The notes: generated from the letters alone by a model not told the origin. A stretch of DNA of 64,000 nucleotides from Antedon mediterranea (GCF_964355755.1 NC_092670.1:35017795-35081794); one strand, 5' to 3'. Positions 10,422-22,838 are shown, counted from the first letter of the stretch. Numbers and translations: made by a program.

Positions 10422-13122
10422 CTGAACAACCAAGAACTTCACATCTTAAACTAATGTGATTATACCAAGATGTTGGGTGAATACGAATGTAACGAGCAAT
10501 CACTGGATTTGGAAACATATTAGTAACTTGGGAATCACGATTTGTGTTTCCAACAAATTCCTAAAAATAGAAAAACAAAAATATAAAAGTAGTTTATACA
10601 TTTACTTAAAACACACAATTTTAATGAAAACAACTGCTTATAAATATAAAATTTGAAGGCGATCATACAAATTATAATGTACTTATGATTTTGCTGATTA
10701 GCTTAGGTATTATTTTACCTTATTATTTTACCTTTTAAAAGCAACTCCCGGTAGCAAAAATTGCAACTGCAATTTTACGCGAAAATCAAACGAGTGAATT
10801 TGAAAAGAAATAGGTTTTTTAAACTACTCGCAAAAACGTGCACATTAAATCAAATTATGTTTCAAAATTACAAATCACAAATTATAACTCTTGCCTCTTG
10901 TACAAAAATGAAGTTTTTTGGACAAGTAGTTTTCGAGAAAATGCAACTAAAGTTTACTTGTTACTTTAAGACTGCTCGCCGACTTTTAAAAATTGTCTCC
11001 TATATTTTAACACTAGTCGGTCTGACAATAATATCAGTTATTAATATACCATTTTTAGAAATGTTCAATAGCCATGGTCTGAAAGTGTATACCTATCTAC
11101 ATCAAAAAATTCAGAATGATAACTTGAAAACTGTAGGCGCTATCGTGCTAACAAACAAACGTACAAAGTAAATACTATACTTGACAAAATTTTGCCAAGT
11201 AACAAACACACGCGATCGACTACACAATACCTCCTTGGCGGAGGTCAATTACATATACCGGTATTTGAATAATTTGGAGACATACAGTAGAGTCGTTAAA
11301 AGAAATAACAGAAACTTACCATAGTATTATCATTGGCTTCAATGATGTCTTTAAAGTTGTTACCATCGATACTGTACAACACTTCAAAAATCGTAACCCA
11401 TTGGTCATGTTCATTATTACGTCCTTGTGTAATCACTCCAGTCACCCTTTTTAGAGCACCAATATCAGCTTGTATCCATTGGTTTTGATTATTTGATCGT
11501 GCAGACCAAGCACCAATATTACCGTTCCTTGGAGTCATATTAAGTCTGCCATATGCAGGTCCGTGTTGTGCATCCCATTCAGTCGATGCTGTAAGTGCAA
11601 TTGTTCCTTTTTCTACTCCCAAAGGATCCGTACAGAACTTTGTTTTATCTAATTGTACCATGTAAAATAGAAATGCATGTTATCGTAAACATTAATAATA
11701 GCAATATTCACAAAGTTAACTGTGAAGGTCTCCAACATAAAAGAGTTTAAATATTCACATAAACATTTGCCTAAGCATAGAGATGTTATAATAATATCTC
11801 TATGGCCTAAGTGATTTACCTGTAAAATCGAGGTTTGTCCAAAAAAAAAAAAAGATTTATGTATTGATAGTCATAATGTGTTACGATTGGGTTATTTACC
11901 TGCTGGGCAGCCAAGAATTTCAAACCTCATACTTATGTGGTTGTACCAAGTCATTGGATGGATTCTAATAAATCGTGCATGTATTTCAAATGGAAATAGA
12001 TTGGTAACTTGTGTATCTGTATCTGTATTGCCAACAAACACCTACAAATAAAAAATAATATCCAATACAAGAAAATGCTACTAGTCATACAAATCATCTT
12101 AAAGATGTAATGCCCTCCTGAAAAAATAATTTTAACGCATTTTTTTTAAATTTGCCATTTTAATGTAACATAATTATAATAGTTATCCACTTTGACCAAA
12201 AATTAAATGGAAAGAGAGAACTGAAAAAACTGTAATTTAAAGCAAATAAAAAATGATGAAATTGCCTGCAACTATTTATGTTGTCATTTTATAAGTGAAA
12301 ACATTATTTGTTTCTGTTTTTTTTCTACGGAAGTGATTAACTTTATTAAAACTACAAAATAACCTATTCAAAGTCAGATTTAATTAATCTTAATTTTTCA
12401 TGTTTTTGGGAGACAATACATCTTTAAGCGCATTCTTCATTGGTAAACTCTCTTTCTTAATTACCTTTGATGTTCCAACAGTGGTCATAATTGTCTGCCA
12501 GTTAGAACCGTCCATGCCATACAAGACTTCATATGACTTAACCCATTGACCATAATTGTTACGTCCTTGGGTCACCACTTTCACTTCATTAAGATCAACT
12601 TGAATCCACTGATTAAGATCATTGGTTTTGGCTGCCCATGCACCAATTCCATCATTAGTAGGTTCAATATTCAATCTACCACGATGAGCACCGGAATGTG
12701 CATCGTATTCACTTGAAGCACGGATGTTTTCCGATGGAATTTCTGATGATTCTATGCCAAGTTTTGAACCAGTACAATTAGACACTGCTAAAAAGATCAA
12801 TGGCGATATGCGACAAAAAAGAACACTTAGTTAGACCATGCGTGCATAATCACAGTTCCCCCTTGTCAATGTTTATACATTTTTTTCTTGAATATTTTTA
12901 GAAGCTCTTATACGTTTCCTAAGTATTGCTCTATTTTGATATAGCATTTATACCGTACGTCTATTAACAACAATTTAGATAATCAAATCAAATTTGAAAA
13001 ATGTGGATTATGCACTTACTTCACGAAATCATAAATTTCCAAAAGTACATTTAAACTGAAAGTCAAAACTTACCATAAGATCCCACAACTAGAACAATTA
13101 TTGGAACGGTAAATTGCAACAT
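10422..13122 (-). CDS. Secreted two-discoidin-domain (F5/8 type C) protein
   Basis: Five exons join in frame: 13122-13074, 12787-12465, 12041-11900, 11648-11320 and 10560-10422 (982 nt, 327 complete codons). Exon 1 encodes a signal peptide (MLQFTVPIIVLVVGSYG). Each discoidin domain uses two exons with phases 1-0-1. Domain 1 covers residues about 21-171 (WIQVDL, VVTQGRNN, RFIRIHPMTWYNH, LGC). Domain 2 covers about 177-327 (WIQADI, GVITQGRNN, RYIRIHPTSWYNH, LGC). F5/8C domains bind carbohydrates or phospholipids outside cells, so a lectin or adhesion role is likely. The last exon ends in phase 1 at a good donor (GTATAT), so further exons are expected, but none is seen before the BEL relic. Read-through would add about 20 low-complexity residues before a TGA. 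A TATA-like TTTATATG lies near 13290. Confidence 0.85.
10761..11260. other. Intron 4 of the discoidin gene, dispersed repeat
   Basis: An AT-rich plus-strand frame (136 codons) lies here but has no recognisable domain and sits in an intron of the opposite strand. The 3' part (TAGGCGCTATCGTGCTAAC and a CCTCCTTGGCGGAGG palindrome near 11231) looks like a dispersed repeat. Confidence 0.4.
12096..12427. mobile_element. MITE-2 copy (AAAGATGTATTGTCCCCC family)
   Basis: The ends are TCTTAAAGATGTAATGCCC and its inverted partner GGGAGACAATACATCTTTAAG. The copy ends about 40 bp from the splice donor of discoidin exon 2. Confidence 0.7.
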
Positions 13123-13503
13123 CTTGATTGTATAAGCCTAAGCAACACTAAGCGCGCCCAGAAACTTGGCGAAATACTTAAAGAAATGCAGATAGCAACA
13201 TGTAGAGGGTGTGCTATTTTTGAACGTTTCGAAAATCAGAGAACCGTTCGTACAAAAATACACCGTCGAAGATGCGTGGCGGCATATAAATGTGTGTTAG
13301 GCCTTGCTTTGAACTATTCTATCTTTTATATGTTTTTTAGGGATTTCTGCACACAAGGGTTTGTAGTAGTCTTTAGATGAAATGAATGTTATCGGTATAT
13401 CATAATATGGTTATATTAGAAGTAACGACCGACCAATACGTCTGATCCAGAAAGAGTGAAATTACAAAGGTAATGCCACTCTTAAGGAAATTTTATAACC
13501 TAA

Positions 13504-13632
13504 GGCCCTGTCTACACTATCAAACCAGTTTGACAAAAAAAGTGTGATGTGCCCAAATATGGTAGTGACATAATATTCATATATCACAGCACATGTTTTT
13601 GTTACATAAACGTTGAAAGTGTAGACAGAGCT
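13504..13632. mobile_element. MITE-1 copy, upstream of the discoidin gene
   Basis: CCCTGTCTACACTATCAAAC pairs with the right end GTTGAAAGTGTAGACAGAGC. The interior GTGTGATGTGCCCAAATATG is typical of the family. Confidence 0.85.
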
Positions 13633-13639
13633 TTACTCT

Positions 13640-14250
13640 GCTTTGAATCATATAATGAATAATTGACGAAGTGCGCGTAATAAATATTTTAGTTCAAAAG
13701 CATCGATGCTGAGTAACCCCATTATAGCAGAAAAAAACCCGCGGGGAGCACGGGTTATTGCTAGTTATTATTTAAAATAATAAGTACATTATCGGGATAT
13801 TTTTTTCTGTTTTTTCATTTTAGTGGTAGAAGACACGAAGACTCCTGATTCGCTCTCGAGAAAGTTTAGAAGTCTGGATACCTACCGTTTATATAGATAA
13901 TTTAGGCATAATTGTCACTTTGATTGGTAGTGGTCACTATTAAAGTAGAGGGCAATCTTCCCCGTATCCCCACCGTGGAGTGCCCCACCGGAGGTGTTTA
14001 CCGATCGTGGGCGACCAATGTTTTTACTTTTTTTGTACATATGTTTGTTGTATGTTGTGCATGTATGTCATTTAAATAACAGTTACTAAACTGACAAGCA
14101 CTCGCTTCTTTTTGGTGTACTGTTGGGTGTTGTTGTTGTAAATGTAATTGAAATTGTGAATATACTAAAAACATAATTAAACTCTAAAAAATATAAATAA
14201 TTACTAAATAAAAATATTCAACAAATCTACATTATTAACTTTAGTAACAT
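13640..14250. other. Intergenic, no gene seen
   Basis: A GC-rich string AACCCGCGGGGAGCACGGGT at 13736-13755 and GC-rich sequence near 13965-14010 are the only distinctive points. There are no splice-flanked open segments. Confidence 0.4.
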
Positions 14251-17200
14251 CTACTTACATTTTTCACAAATGTAGCGACGACGGCTTGTATCACAGGATA
14301 GAATCGACCAACTGTTGTTGATATGTTTGTACATAACACAGTCCTGGTATATATTATTATTAAAATCAGAAATATTATCTACAAAAAAAGTCAAAAATCA
14401 GTTTGTAATAATAGAATATAGCACTAACATCACTGTTGATTAAAGACTACAATATCTACCGTAATTTGTACAGTATAAATCCATAATCATAACAAAACTG
14501 CTACATACTGTATTATTATATACCATGTATTGGAAACCACAGTTTCGATCGTTCGAATTCTCCCTGATGGATATGGGGCTAATATAGAAAAGGTGCCTTC
14601 ACAAAACAAGAGCAAGTTGTAGGCTACAACAGTGTTGTTAGATCATTGGGATTTCAATGTCTCCTCGGGCTGAACATTTTTTTGAGCCGATGTCGGGAAG
14701 GGGGTGGGGTGTAGTTTGTCATCTAAAAAGAAAAAAATATAGATATATCTTCTTTTGGTATTTTCAGGCTGCATAATTTTAGTGAAGCCGATTGGGTTGG
14801 CAAATTTTAGGCATAGCAAAGGGAAAATGAAATCGTCCTTGAACTTGGTAATTCAGTTCTTTTGTGGTTTAAATTTCTTTTAAATATTTATTATTTTTTA
14901 AATTATAATTACGAATAATTAACAAATCGAACAAAACTGTTTTATTAACCCGGTTTTTTTTTTGCCGATCGATTTTAAAGAGCAATTATCCTATCACGAT
15001 CTTAATTTGACTTTATCAAAAGGAAAAATAAACAGCAAAAGCATTTAGCTTCAGACTACATATAATGACATAAGTGCACAGCGACTACTAAACTCAGAAA
15101 TATGAATCGGTCTGCACAGCAGCAATACATAATGCTCCCAACATCAATTTCGAAGTACAAGTATCATTCTGAGTTTTGATAGAAACAGATCCCAAGACCG
15201 TATACTTATCTAATACTGATATATCAACAAACAGTTTAACATCAGCTAAAATTTTAATATTGGTAAAAAAAAATATGTTAGCACACAAGCTTGTCATATC
15301 ACACAAAAGGGTAAACGTCACATTCATATTTTCTCACCGCGCGCGCCCGACACTATATAGAACCTGGTTACAAAAATGAGGTTTTTAGAACGAACAATAT
15401 TGTATGGTACGATACTTGGCTATAATGTTACCTGTAGGCATATAGTTGGAGCATTCAGAAGATCGGATCCACTTCATAATACCTTCATTTTCAACATCAT
15501 TTAGGCCAATCCACATATATCTTTCAGAAATGTTGAAATAGTCAAACACTTCGGTTTCATAGTCGTTCTGTAACACAACCAAATCGGCTCCATGACTGAT
15601 GCAGTGTTCTCTAGCGTCTATCCATGTGAGTTTTTTCGAAAAGAATTTGTAACAGCTGGATTGAAAGAATGACCATCCTTCGTCACATTGCACAATCGCT
15701 AAATAAAATGTTAATATAAGGTTATTTTGCATTCCACATAGTTAAATATATTTTACGTGATATAAGAAGTCGTTTCAAATAAGCGCTAGGAATATGATAA
15801 TAATGTTCACCAATAGGAAGCATGTACACACATACTACCCAAGTGACTCTAATACTAGCTTACTTCACTCCTAGCCTAAGCGTATTAATGCTTTATTTCC
15901 TGTATACAAATGACTGCAAGTCCAGTACAAATAATGTTCACTATTTGAAATATGCAGATGATACTGCCATTGTTGGCTTGTTAAAGTATAGAATGAAGAA
16001 TAGAATGCTTTCTCTGAATGGTGTAAGGACAATAGCCTATTTTTGAATGAAAAGAAAATTAGAGAGATGAAATTTGATTTCAGGAAAAATTGACCTATTG
16101 AATCACTCAGTATAAATGGATCTGTTATTGAAATCGTAAAATAATTACAAATAACTAAATTGGGATGAACAATGTAAATACTATACGGAAATGAAAGATG
16201 CGACTGTTCTTTCTCAGAAAACTAAATAAATGTGGAGTGGAAAAGTCAATATTAAATTTGTTCTACTCATCAGTGGTTGAAAGTGTCATCGCTTTCTGCT
16301 TTGTTGTATGGTATGGAAAAGTAAAGAAGAAGATAAAACTTCTATCCAAGGCATCGTGATGGAATGTGGACTAATCACTGAAATGAATTATTCGCTGAAG
16401 GAAATATGTCATAAATGTATTAAATCTAAAACCACGAATATTCATAAAGACGTAAAACACCCGTTTTTATCATAAAATGCGCTCAGAGAGAAATGATCTG
16501 TATAGGTAGATCTATTAGATGTAGAAACGAGAAATCTAAAAGATCATTTGTTCCTTACTCGATCAGGTTGTATAACACTGAATAATCTAAATTGAATCCA
16601 TTAGGCCTAAAGGGGATATTTTCTTTCTTTCTTTCTTTCTTTATTTTACCCATGAATATATAAATTATAAACATTGTATACAAATACTAATAACTATATT
16701 AAGGAAAGGGCTAAAAAACAGTTAAAACTAATCAAGTTCAGCCCTTGTGAACCAGTTCACCGAGGTAACACCCTACTCGTCTCAAATGAACTGAGTTCTT
16801 TAAACTGCACACGGGTAAACTGTGTAAATTACTGGACCTATAGGATTTATAGTTTTTATCCGAAAGGACTTGGGAGGAATTAAACAGGAGCAGTATCACG
16901 TTAGTAACGCTAAACATCCTGCAGCATCGCGGCTTCTGTCGGTGATCTTCATCACATATGATAGTCAATCTAGAGACTATTTAGAGGTTATGTTAGGTGC
17001 TATAAGGCCGGTTGATGTCACGATACTGCATGATGTTTACTGTCCCCGGACATAATACCTTGTACGACGAAAATCGATTGCAAGTTTGATTCCTGACTAT
17101 TGTAGCTTTTTTTTGTTTGGTTGGAGCTTTAAGTGAAACATTATTTTGAACTAAAATGCAATCGAGTTGCCTAAATGACAACATCAATAAGATGATGCAA

Positions 17201-20200
17201 TGAGCTATTCCAAATTAGAAATATAAGACAAATTAATACTAAAAAAAAAATTACTAAAATCATATTGTGAACCAGTGGGATTGGTGGAGAAGAATTTACA
17301 TATCTGGTAACGTGTTTGGTGAATAATGATATGACATTTCCTTTCCTTTTTTAAGATTTCCTTTCATCAGGCACACAACTGTTCTCAAACATCAATATTC
17401 CACTAATTACGAATTTATTAGTATCTTTTGAAATATCCACATTGTAAAGATAACAATAATAATAATAAGTAGCCTATTAGTTTTCATTGTTGTAACTTAC
17501 GCAGAAATAGGAATTTCGTAAGTATTAAATGGAACAACGAATATACAAACTAGTATATAAAGAAACATTGTGAATCTGACATAGAAGTAATTATTGGTAA
17601 ATCAACTGTGTACACTTTCCAAGCAAAAGATGTAATCGAAGATTAGTTTTATTTGATTTCACAGGCTTTGTATCAACTACATTATATCACTCCATCAAAT
17701 TGGCACGAATCTTTTTTAAGAGTATAATTATAGTACATTTGCGTAAAGATATCTATATTTATTTATTTTATTATATTTATTTCCTCCAGAGAATACAAAA
17801 CAGATAAATTTAATCACAATATATAATAACATAAAAAAGCTTTAAGCCTGTGACCGTATTTACCAATCTCACTTAGGCTAAGGGAAATACTTACCCTTAA
17901 AATTTAAGAATTCTCTTAACAAAGGGAAACACTAAGGGGTATTCACAAATTAGTTAAGGGATTCACTTACCCAAGGAAAACACTTAATTTAAGGGTAAAA
18001 CTTAAGGGTAAAAATAATCATAAATATTCATGAGTTTCCCATTGTCCAATCACAGAGGATTTAATTCCCCTATGGTCACTTTCCTCGTCTCTAAAACTAA
18101 TTTGCATATTTAAAAAGGGAGTAAGGGGTTGGGGGACGGGGAGGATGGAGAGAAAAGTGTGTGGACGATGATCAATAAAAAGAAAATGGCGGTCAAAACG
18201 AAAACAAGTAAATGAATATTAGACCTAGACTAATTTGTATGAGGATCAAGCAAAATAGGTCTAGTCTAGATGCTACTAACAAACCAACATTCTGTGTAGG
18301 CCTAAACCTTTCTGTATTGAGGCATATGCATCCGAGGGTGGTTTGGGCAGACCAACAGGGGGCCTAGCATCTCTACCTAGCCTAGGCCTAGGCCTAGCCT
18401 ACTAGAATGGGGGATAATTTCTATTAACAACGAAATGGGAAGCCATCTTTCACGAAAATCCACTCAAAACAAAAAATAAATGAATATATAGGCCTAGATA
18501 GACTAATTTGTATAGTGAGGATCAGCAACAAAGGTCTAGGCCTACTCAAACCAAACATGAATCCTAGGCTGGTTAGTGGGCACATCAACAGGGGGGGAGG
18601 GGGCCTAGCATCTCCACCTAGCCTAGAATGGGGCTATCTACAAGTAGGCACATACAGAATCGCCTGCACAACCAAGTCACTGAATAGTTACGGGAACTTC
18701 TAAGGTCCCCCTTTGTGAATACCACTTAAGTGAAACCCTTAATATTTTCTTGATTTAAGGGAAATTCTTAGGATTTAAGGGAAATATCTCACTTAAGTGT
18801 GATTGGTGAATACAGCCACAGGCTTTAGCGAGGAGCTGATACGAGTGAAGGGGGGCATACCGAGAGGGAACAGAGTTTCTATACAATAAAATGTTCGGAA
18901 TGCCCAAATCACCCATCTGCAGAAAAAACAAAATCAACCAAATTATACTTAGGCCTAAACAAACAACCATAAGAAATACAATTTAAGCTATACGAATAAT
19001 ACTTATATGTTTTTAAAATGAACTAAAAATACCATTACGTATTGATGGAGGAAGAGAGTTCCAATCACCAATTATTCTATGACAAAAGGAATATGTAATT
19101 CATTGCATCTTGAGTTTCTATTACAAAGTGTAGTGTATTATTTTCTTACATTGAGAATAAAATCAAACATATCAATAATTGTACTATTGAACAATTAAAA
19201 GAAAGAAAAAACAGATCAATAATTTTTAGTTTTGTATAAGTGAAACAATTCTCAACTGGGCCATCGGTTTTCATAGGATATAGCCATAATTGGTCCTCAA
19301 AAAAAGTATAGACTGATTTGAAACCGAGTAAAATCCCTCTAGATGTATTATAGTTAGACCAAAGAGTAAGTTGATTAACAACTAAATGGTTAGACCCTAA
19401 CCTATTGATCGTCCCTTCTTCCTACATCCAAGTATTGCCGATGAACTGAAATGGCGAAATTAACTGGAAAAGTACGATTGCTAAAATCATTTTAATTAAT
19501 CTAAGCGTTGCAGAGATAAAAACAAATATTCAAATTAAGGTCAGAGATAAACGTTAAGCTTTGTCTATACTATCAAACTTTATGTGACAAAAAATGTGAT
19601 GATCACATTTTTTTTGTCACCTAAAGTATGATAGAGAAGGCTTTTGAAATTTCACAGCTCACTATGTCGGTCGGTCGGTCGGTCGGTCGGTAAACACTAA
19701 CTTGTATATGGCCTTATCTTGATATCGATTTCATCTAGCTAAGTAAATTTTTCACAGTTTATGGCTAGGAATCGATGTGGTTATGTTTTCACGGTGCGCA
19801 ATAAAAAATTACGCGATCTACGCACGATTTAACGAAATCACGTTTGTAATCATATCTTCACAAGCATGAATCACAATTAAATAAAATTTAGTACTCATAA
19901 ATTTTAGGGCATAAATCATCATATGGCAAAACATTACGTGCGTAACGCATGTAACGCATGCGTACGCGCCCTTGTAATCATATATCATCCACAAGCATGA
20001 ATCACAATTAAATAAAATTTGGTACTCATAAATTTCAGGGCATAAATCATCATATGGTAATACAATTACATGCGTAGCGCATGTAGCGCATGCGAAAGCG
20101 CGCTTAACATTTCAAAATTGTCAACATTTTTTTGTAACAACATGCTTCAAATACATAAAAGGCAATGTTCACGCTTTCTCCATGATTTACACATGAAGGC

Positions 20201-21841
20201 ACTTTCGTTACATGAGAACTAGACTAGGCCTTCTGTATGGTTTGTAATTGTGTACTTACGCCTTTCACACACGATCGACAATTTACGGTTACATGCATGA
20301 GTCTTCCAATTACCGGTATTACCATTAATAGCAAAGCAGCGATTACTTGTGTCCGGTTGGCCAGAAGACCAGTCTAAATCAGCGGTAATAATCAGTATAA
20401 AATCAATACAATAACATACATTAAAATTGGTAGAAACGAATGTAATTAAACAATTTATTTCTTTTAAAGCTGTATTGTTCCAAAAAACATAGAAAAAGAG
20501 TTTGAATAGGCCATTTTGCAGCATTAATAAAATTAATGAATTCCGTAGAAAAAAAAATTAAACAAAGTAATGTTTTCACAAACGGTTATTTCAATCAAAA
20601 ACCCTTCCGAAGACTTCCAGCCAATGTTACTATGTTTTACTTATTACAGTTTTTTTTCACATGAATATATTTTTCTTTCTATCCTAGGCCTATTTTTTTG
20701 TGTCAAATTTAATAATTAACATGTGACATTAGAATGGGATATTCAACAAAAACATTTAAACAGATTATATTTCGGGGGTTGGAAAATGAAAAATATCAAA
20801 CCCAAAGAAATGTAATAATACAATGAAATGTGTTTTGTCTACAATCCAACATAACACCAGAAACAAAAACAATTAGAAAACAACTATTTAACATGCTTAC
20901 CTGTATAAGAGAAATTTGAAGGAACTATCCATTCATACTGCCCTTCCACGAGTAAATCATTTAAACCAATCCAGTAAAACCTACGATCTTTCGTTTGTAT
21001 TAACTCGTCAACACAATGTTGCTCCTCTGGGCTAGAAATTACTACAAGATGCCCGCCTTCCAATTGGCAGTTTAAGCACGCATCGGAATAGTTCGCCTTC
21101 AGATCCAATACACGGTAACAGGCGGTCAAGTGGTTTTCCCAGAACATCGGACAACCTTTTGAGAAAATAGTAATAAATAAAATCATACTAATATTCTATA
21201 TTCCTTCATATAGAGGTTCATCCTATAACTTCTGCCTTAATAATTAAAATAAACGTTTGTGAATATACCAACAAAAAAAACACACAAAAGAAAAACAATT
21301 GCACATTTCTCGGGACTTATAGGCTAATGTTAATTAATATAAGCAAATATATTAGTTGGAGAACCAACATGCATTTAAGAAACACACTTCGAATAAAATG
21401 ACTGCTGATATTATGCATGTAAATGAATTTTACTCTTTATTGACAAGTTTTTTTTTACTGCATAAATAGTACGTAACGAAGCCATGATGAATTATGCTGA
21501 GATTTAGTTCTCTTTTGGCTAATTTGAGTCTTCACACATAACACAAATTAAAATGTTATTTTGAGTGTTGTTTTATGTATTTGAAGTGAATATAATAAAT
21601 ATAACGAATATAACAGAACAGAATAAAAAGGGAATATATATTTGGATGAAGTGTAAAATCATTGTATTGATCATTTGAGAATGAAATGAATAAAATAGTG
21701 GTTAACGCCACAAAAGAGAAAAAAAAAAAAAATAAAACAAATGAAGCGTAACTTACCACTGTCGATAGTTTGCCAAATGCAGAGTGAAACGGTAAAAAGG
21801 GTAATTTGTATACACAGCCTGATTTTCAAAAACGTTAACAT
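14251..21841 (-). CDS. Secreted protein with two C-type lectin domains
   Basis: Exons are 21841-21757 (signal peptide MLTFLKIRLCIQITLFTVSLC), 21155-20901, 20373-20260, 15698-15432 and 14378-14251. All four junctions are phase 1 and the frame stays open to TAG, giving 282 residues. CTLD 1 (about 29-151) has CYRV, WIGLNDLLVEGQYEW, a QPD motif at 119-121 (galactose-type calcium/sugar site) and WKTHAC...IVCER. CTLD 2 (about 155-280) has CDEGWSFFQSSCYKF, WIGLNDVENEGIMKWI and YICEK, but no EPN/QPD tripeptide and WSILSC in place of WND. It has probably lost calcium-dependent sugar binding. Such proteins are secreted pattern-recognition or adhesion lectins. An in-frame ATG upstream (21892) would add 17 residues. 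The last exon could also splice at GTAAGT, just before the stop. Intron 3 (4.6 kb) is full of repeats. Confidence 0.85.
14400..15430. other. Intron 4 of the C-type lectin gene
   Basis: No further exon or element is recognised. Confidence 0.4.
15830..16565 (+). pseudogene. LINE reverse transcriptase fragment
   Basis: Plus-strand frames include LYTNDC..., YLKYADDTAIVGL (the F/YADD catalytic motif of non-LTR reverse transcriptases, about 15945-15980), a thumb-like FLRKLNKCGVEKSILNLFYSSVV segment in which one residue is a stop, and a C-terminal LRERND...SLIRLYNT-like end near 16480-16560. Stops and frameshifts are frequent, so this is a 5'-truncated dead copy of an L2/CR1-like element in intron 3 of the lectin gene. 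The subfamily is uncertain. Confidence 0.75.
16621..16645. repeat. (CTTT)n microsatellite
   Basis: About five TTCT/CTTT units directly follow the LINE fragment and possibly descend from its tail. Confidence 0.9.
16735..16875 (-). repeat. SINE 3' core copy
   Basis: On the minus strand this matches the SINE at 29440-29755: CCGAAAGGACTTG complement, GTGTGCAGTTTAAAGAACTC, GAGACGAGTAGGGTGTTACC. The tRNA-like head is absent or beyond recognition. Confidence 0.65.
17220..17840. other. Intronic stretch, nothing recognised
   Basis: This is AT-rich sequence within intron 3 of the lectin gene. No inverted repeat or coding homology is seen. Confidence 0.4.
17843..18826. mobile_element. Non-autonomous TIR DNA element, 0.98 kb
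   Basis: The left end AAGCCTGTGACCGTATTTACC and the right end (minus strand) AAAGCCTGTGGCTGTATTCACC form terminal inverted repeats. They continue inward as ACTTA and TTAAGGG-rich subrepeats on both sides. The interior has GGCCTAGGCCTAG strings and a GGGTTGGGGGACGGGGAGGATGGAGAG string similar to 3658-3698. No transposase frame is present. Confidence 0.75.
18975..19345 (-). pseudogene. LINE C-terminal relic
   Basis: The minus strand reads CHRIIGDWNSLPPSIRNG near 19035-19090. This is the conserved 'DWNSLP' end found in many CR1/L2-like ORF2 proteins and echinoderm reverse-transcriptase fragments. The neighbouring frames are broken. Confidence 0.55.
19556..19645. mobile_element. Short MITE-1 copy
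   Basis: TTTGTCTATACTATCAAAC and TATGATAGAGAAGGCTTT flank a reduced core, ATGTGATGATCACAT. This is the smallest family member in the window (about 90 bp). Confidence 0.75.
19655..20110. repeat. Dispersed repeat with (GGTC)n and 130-bp tandem duplication
   Basis: A (GGTC)n tract at 19669-19692 begins the region. Then two copies of a roughly 130-bp unit (ACAAGCATGAATCACAATTA ... GGGCATAAATCATCATATGG) lie at about 19850-19975 and 19976-20105. Each ends in a CpG-rich GTAACGCATGTAACGCATGCG-type string. This is the reverse orientation of the GACC-headed repeat at 22440 and 26030. Confidence 0.7.
20500..20770. repeat. Diverged MITE-2 relic
   Basis: Internal strings of the family are present (CCGTAGAAAAAAA, GTTTTCAC, CAGCCAATG, ATGTGACATTAGAATGG, ATTCAAC), but the ends are eroded. 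Confidence 0.5.
21652..21725. repeat. 75-bp direct repeat, copy 1 (lectin intron 1)
   Basis: TGTAAAATCATTGTATTGATC and GTGGTTAACGCCACAAAAGAG recur at 22839-22912 with a few differences. Copy 1 starts 30 bp past the exon 1 donor of the lectin gene. Confidence 0.7.
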
Positions 21842-22009
21842 AGTTTTTTTCAGTGGCTCATAACGACAAGTATATAGTTTGATAGATTCCAAGTTCGAGT
21901 ATCGATATTACTGCTACATATCTACAAGCAGTAAATGCTCAGCAGCAGAGTTATACGCGCCACACACAACTTAAAAAACACCGCCCTCTAGAGAAACTGG
22001 TGGTCTTAA

Positions 22010-22440
22010 TAAGACCGACTAACGGTGAGACGCATTGTTTGTTGGGATGAGTTAATTCAGATATCACCAAAATAGATTTCCAAGCAACAATAACAGTTAA
22101 TTATTTGGGAACGATGTTCATGAAGGTGTCTAATATTATTACTAATAAAGCCGTAACTAATATCAGCGTTGCTATAAATGATCTGAGTGCATGATTGATG
22201 TATAGTAGTAATTGTCGCTTATATGCCTAATTGTAATTTTTGTTTAAAACACTTATCGTTAACATATTTACATTCAAATAATTATATATATAAAATAAAG
22301 ATAACGGTATTTTTTTCCTTTTTCGTATAAACAATATGTAGAAGTTATAAAGTATTATAAAAGTAAAGGTCAGTTATTGGTGAAAATGACAAAAAAACAA
22401 AGCCATATACATGGCTACAGTCACGTGCTCAAGTTGGTGT
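22010..22440. other. Region upstream of the C-type lectin gene
   Basis: This is the expected promoter side of the minus-strand lectin gene. No confident TATA box or other element could be fixed by eye. Confidence 0.3.
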
Positions 22441-22525
22441 TTAGCGACCAACCAACCGACCAACCGATCGACCAACCGACCGACATAGTGAGCTGTAGAG
22501 TCGCGTTGCACGCAACTAAAAACAC
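22440..22525 (+). repeat. GACC-headed dispersed repeat with GTCGCG hairpin
   Basis: (GACCAACC)n is followed by GACATAGTGAGCTGTAGAGT and a hairpin GTCGCGTTGCACGCAAC. Homologous copies lie at 26036-26115 and 26210-26255, and in reverse at about 19655-19695. Confidence 0.7.
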
Positions 22526-22838
22526 ACAACAAAAAATAAACTTAGAAATAGGCCAATAACATAACAAAACTATTTAAATATGCAAGTTATAATTTTGGAC
22601 AATTTTCATGTGTGAAGCGAACGATGAGGTGGAAAGACAAAAAAGGGTTAGGTGTATTTTTAACCAGGGCGTTTTAACGATTAATTAAATTATTATTGAA
22701 GGAATGAGACAATCTTTTCTGGTTTAAGTACAAACAAACAAAGACTACTGATCGAATTATTTTGATCTAATCGTGTAAAGGATAGGAGAAAAAAAATGGA
22801 GACAAAAATCAGAATAACTTTGGAGTATAAATTAGGAA

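Noticed and set aside
10761-11171. 136-codon plus-strand open frame as a gene
   Set aside because: It is AT-rich, has no recognisable domain and lies in an intron of the opposite-strand discoidin gene within repeat-like sequence.
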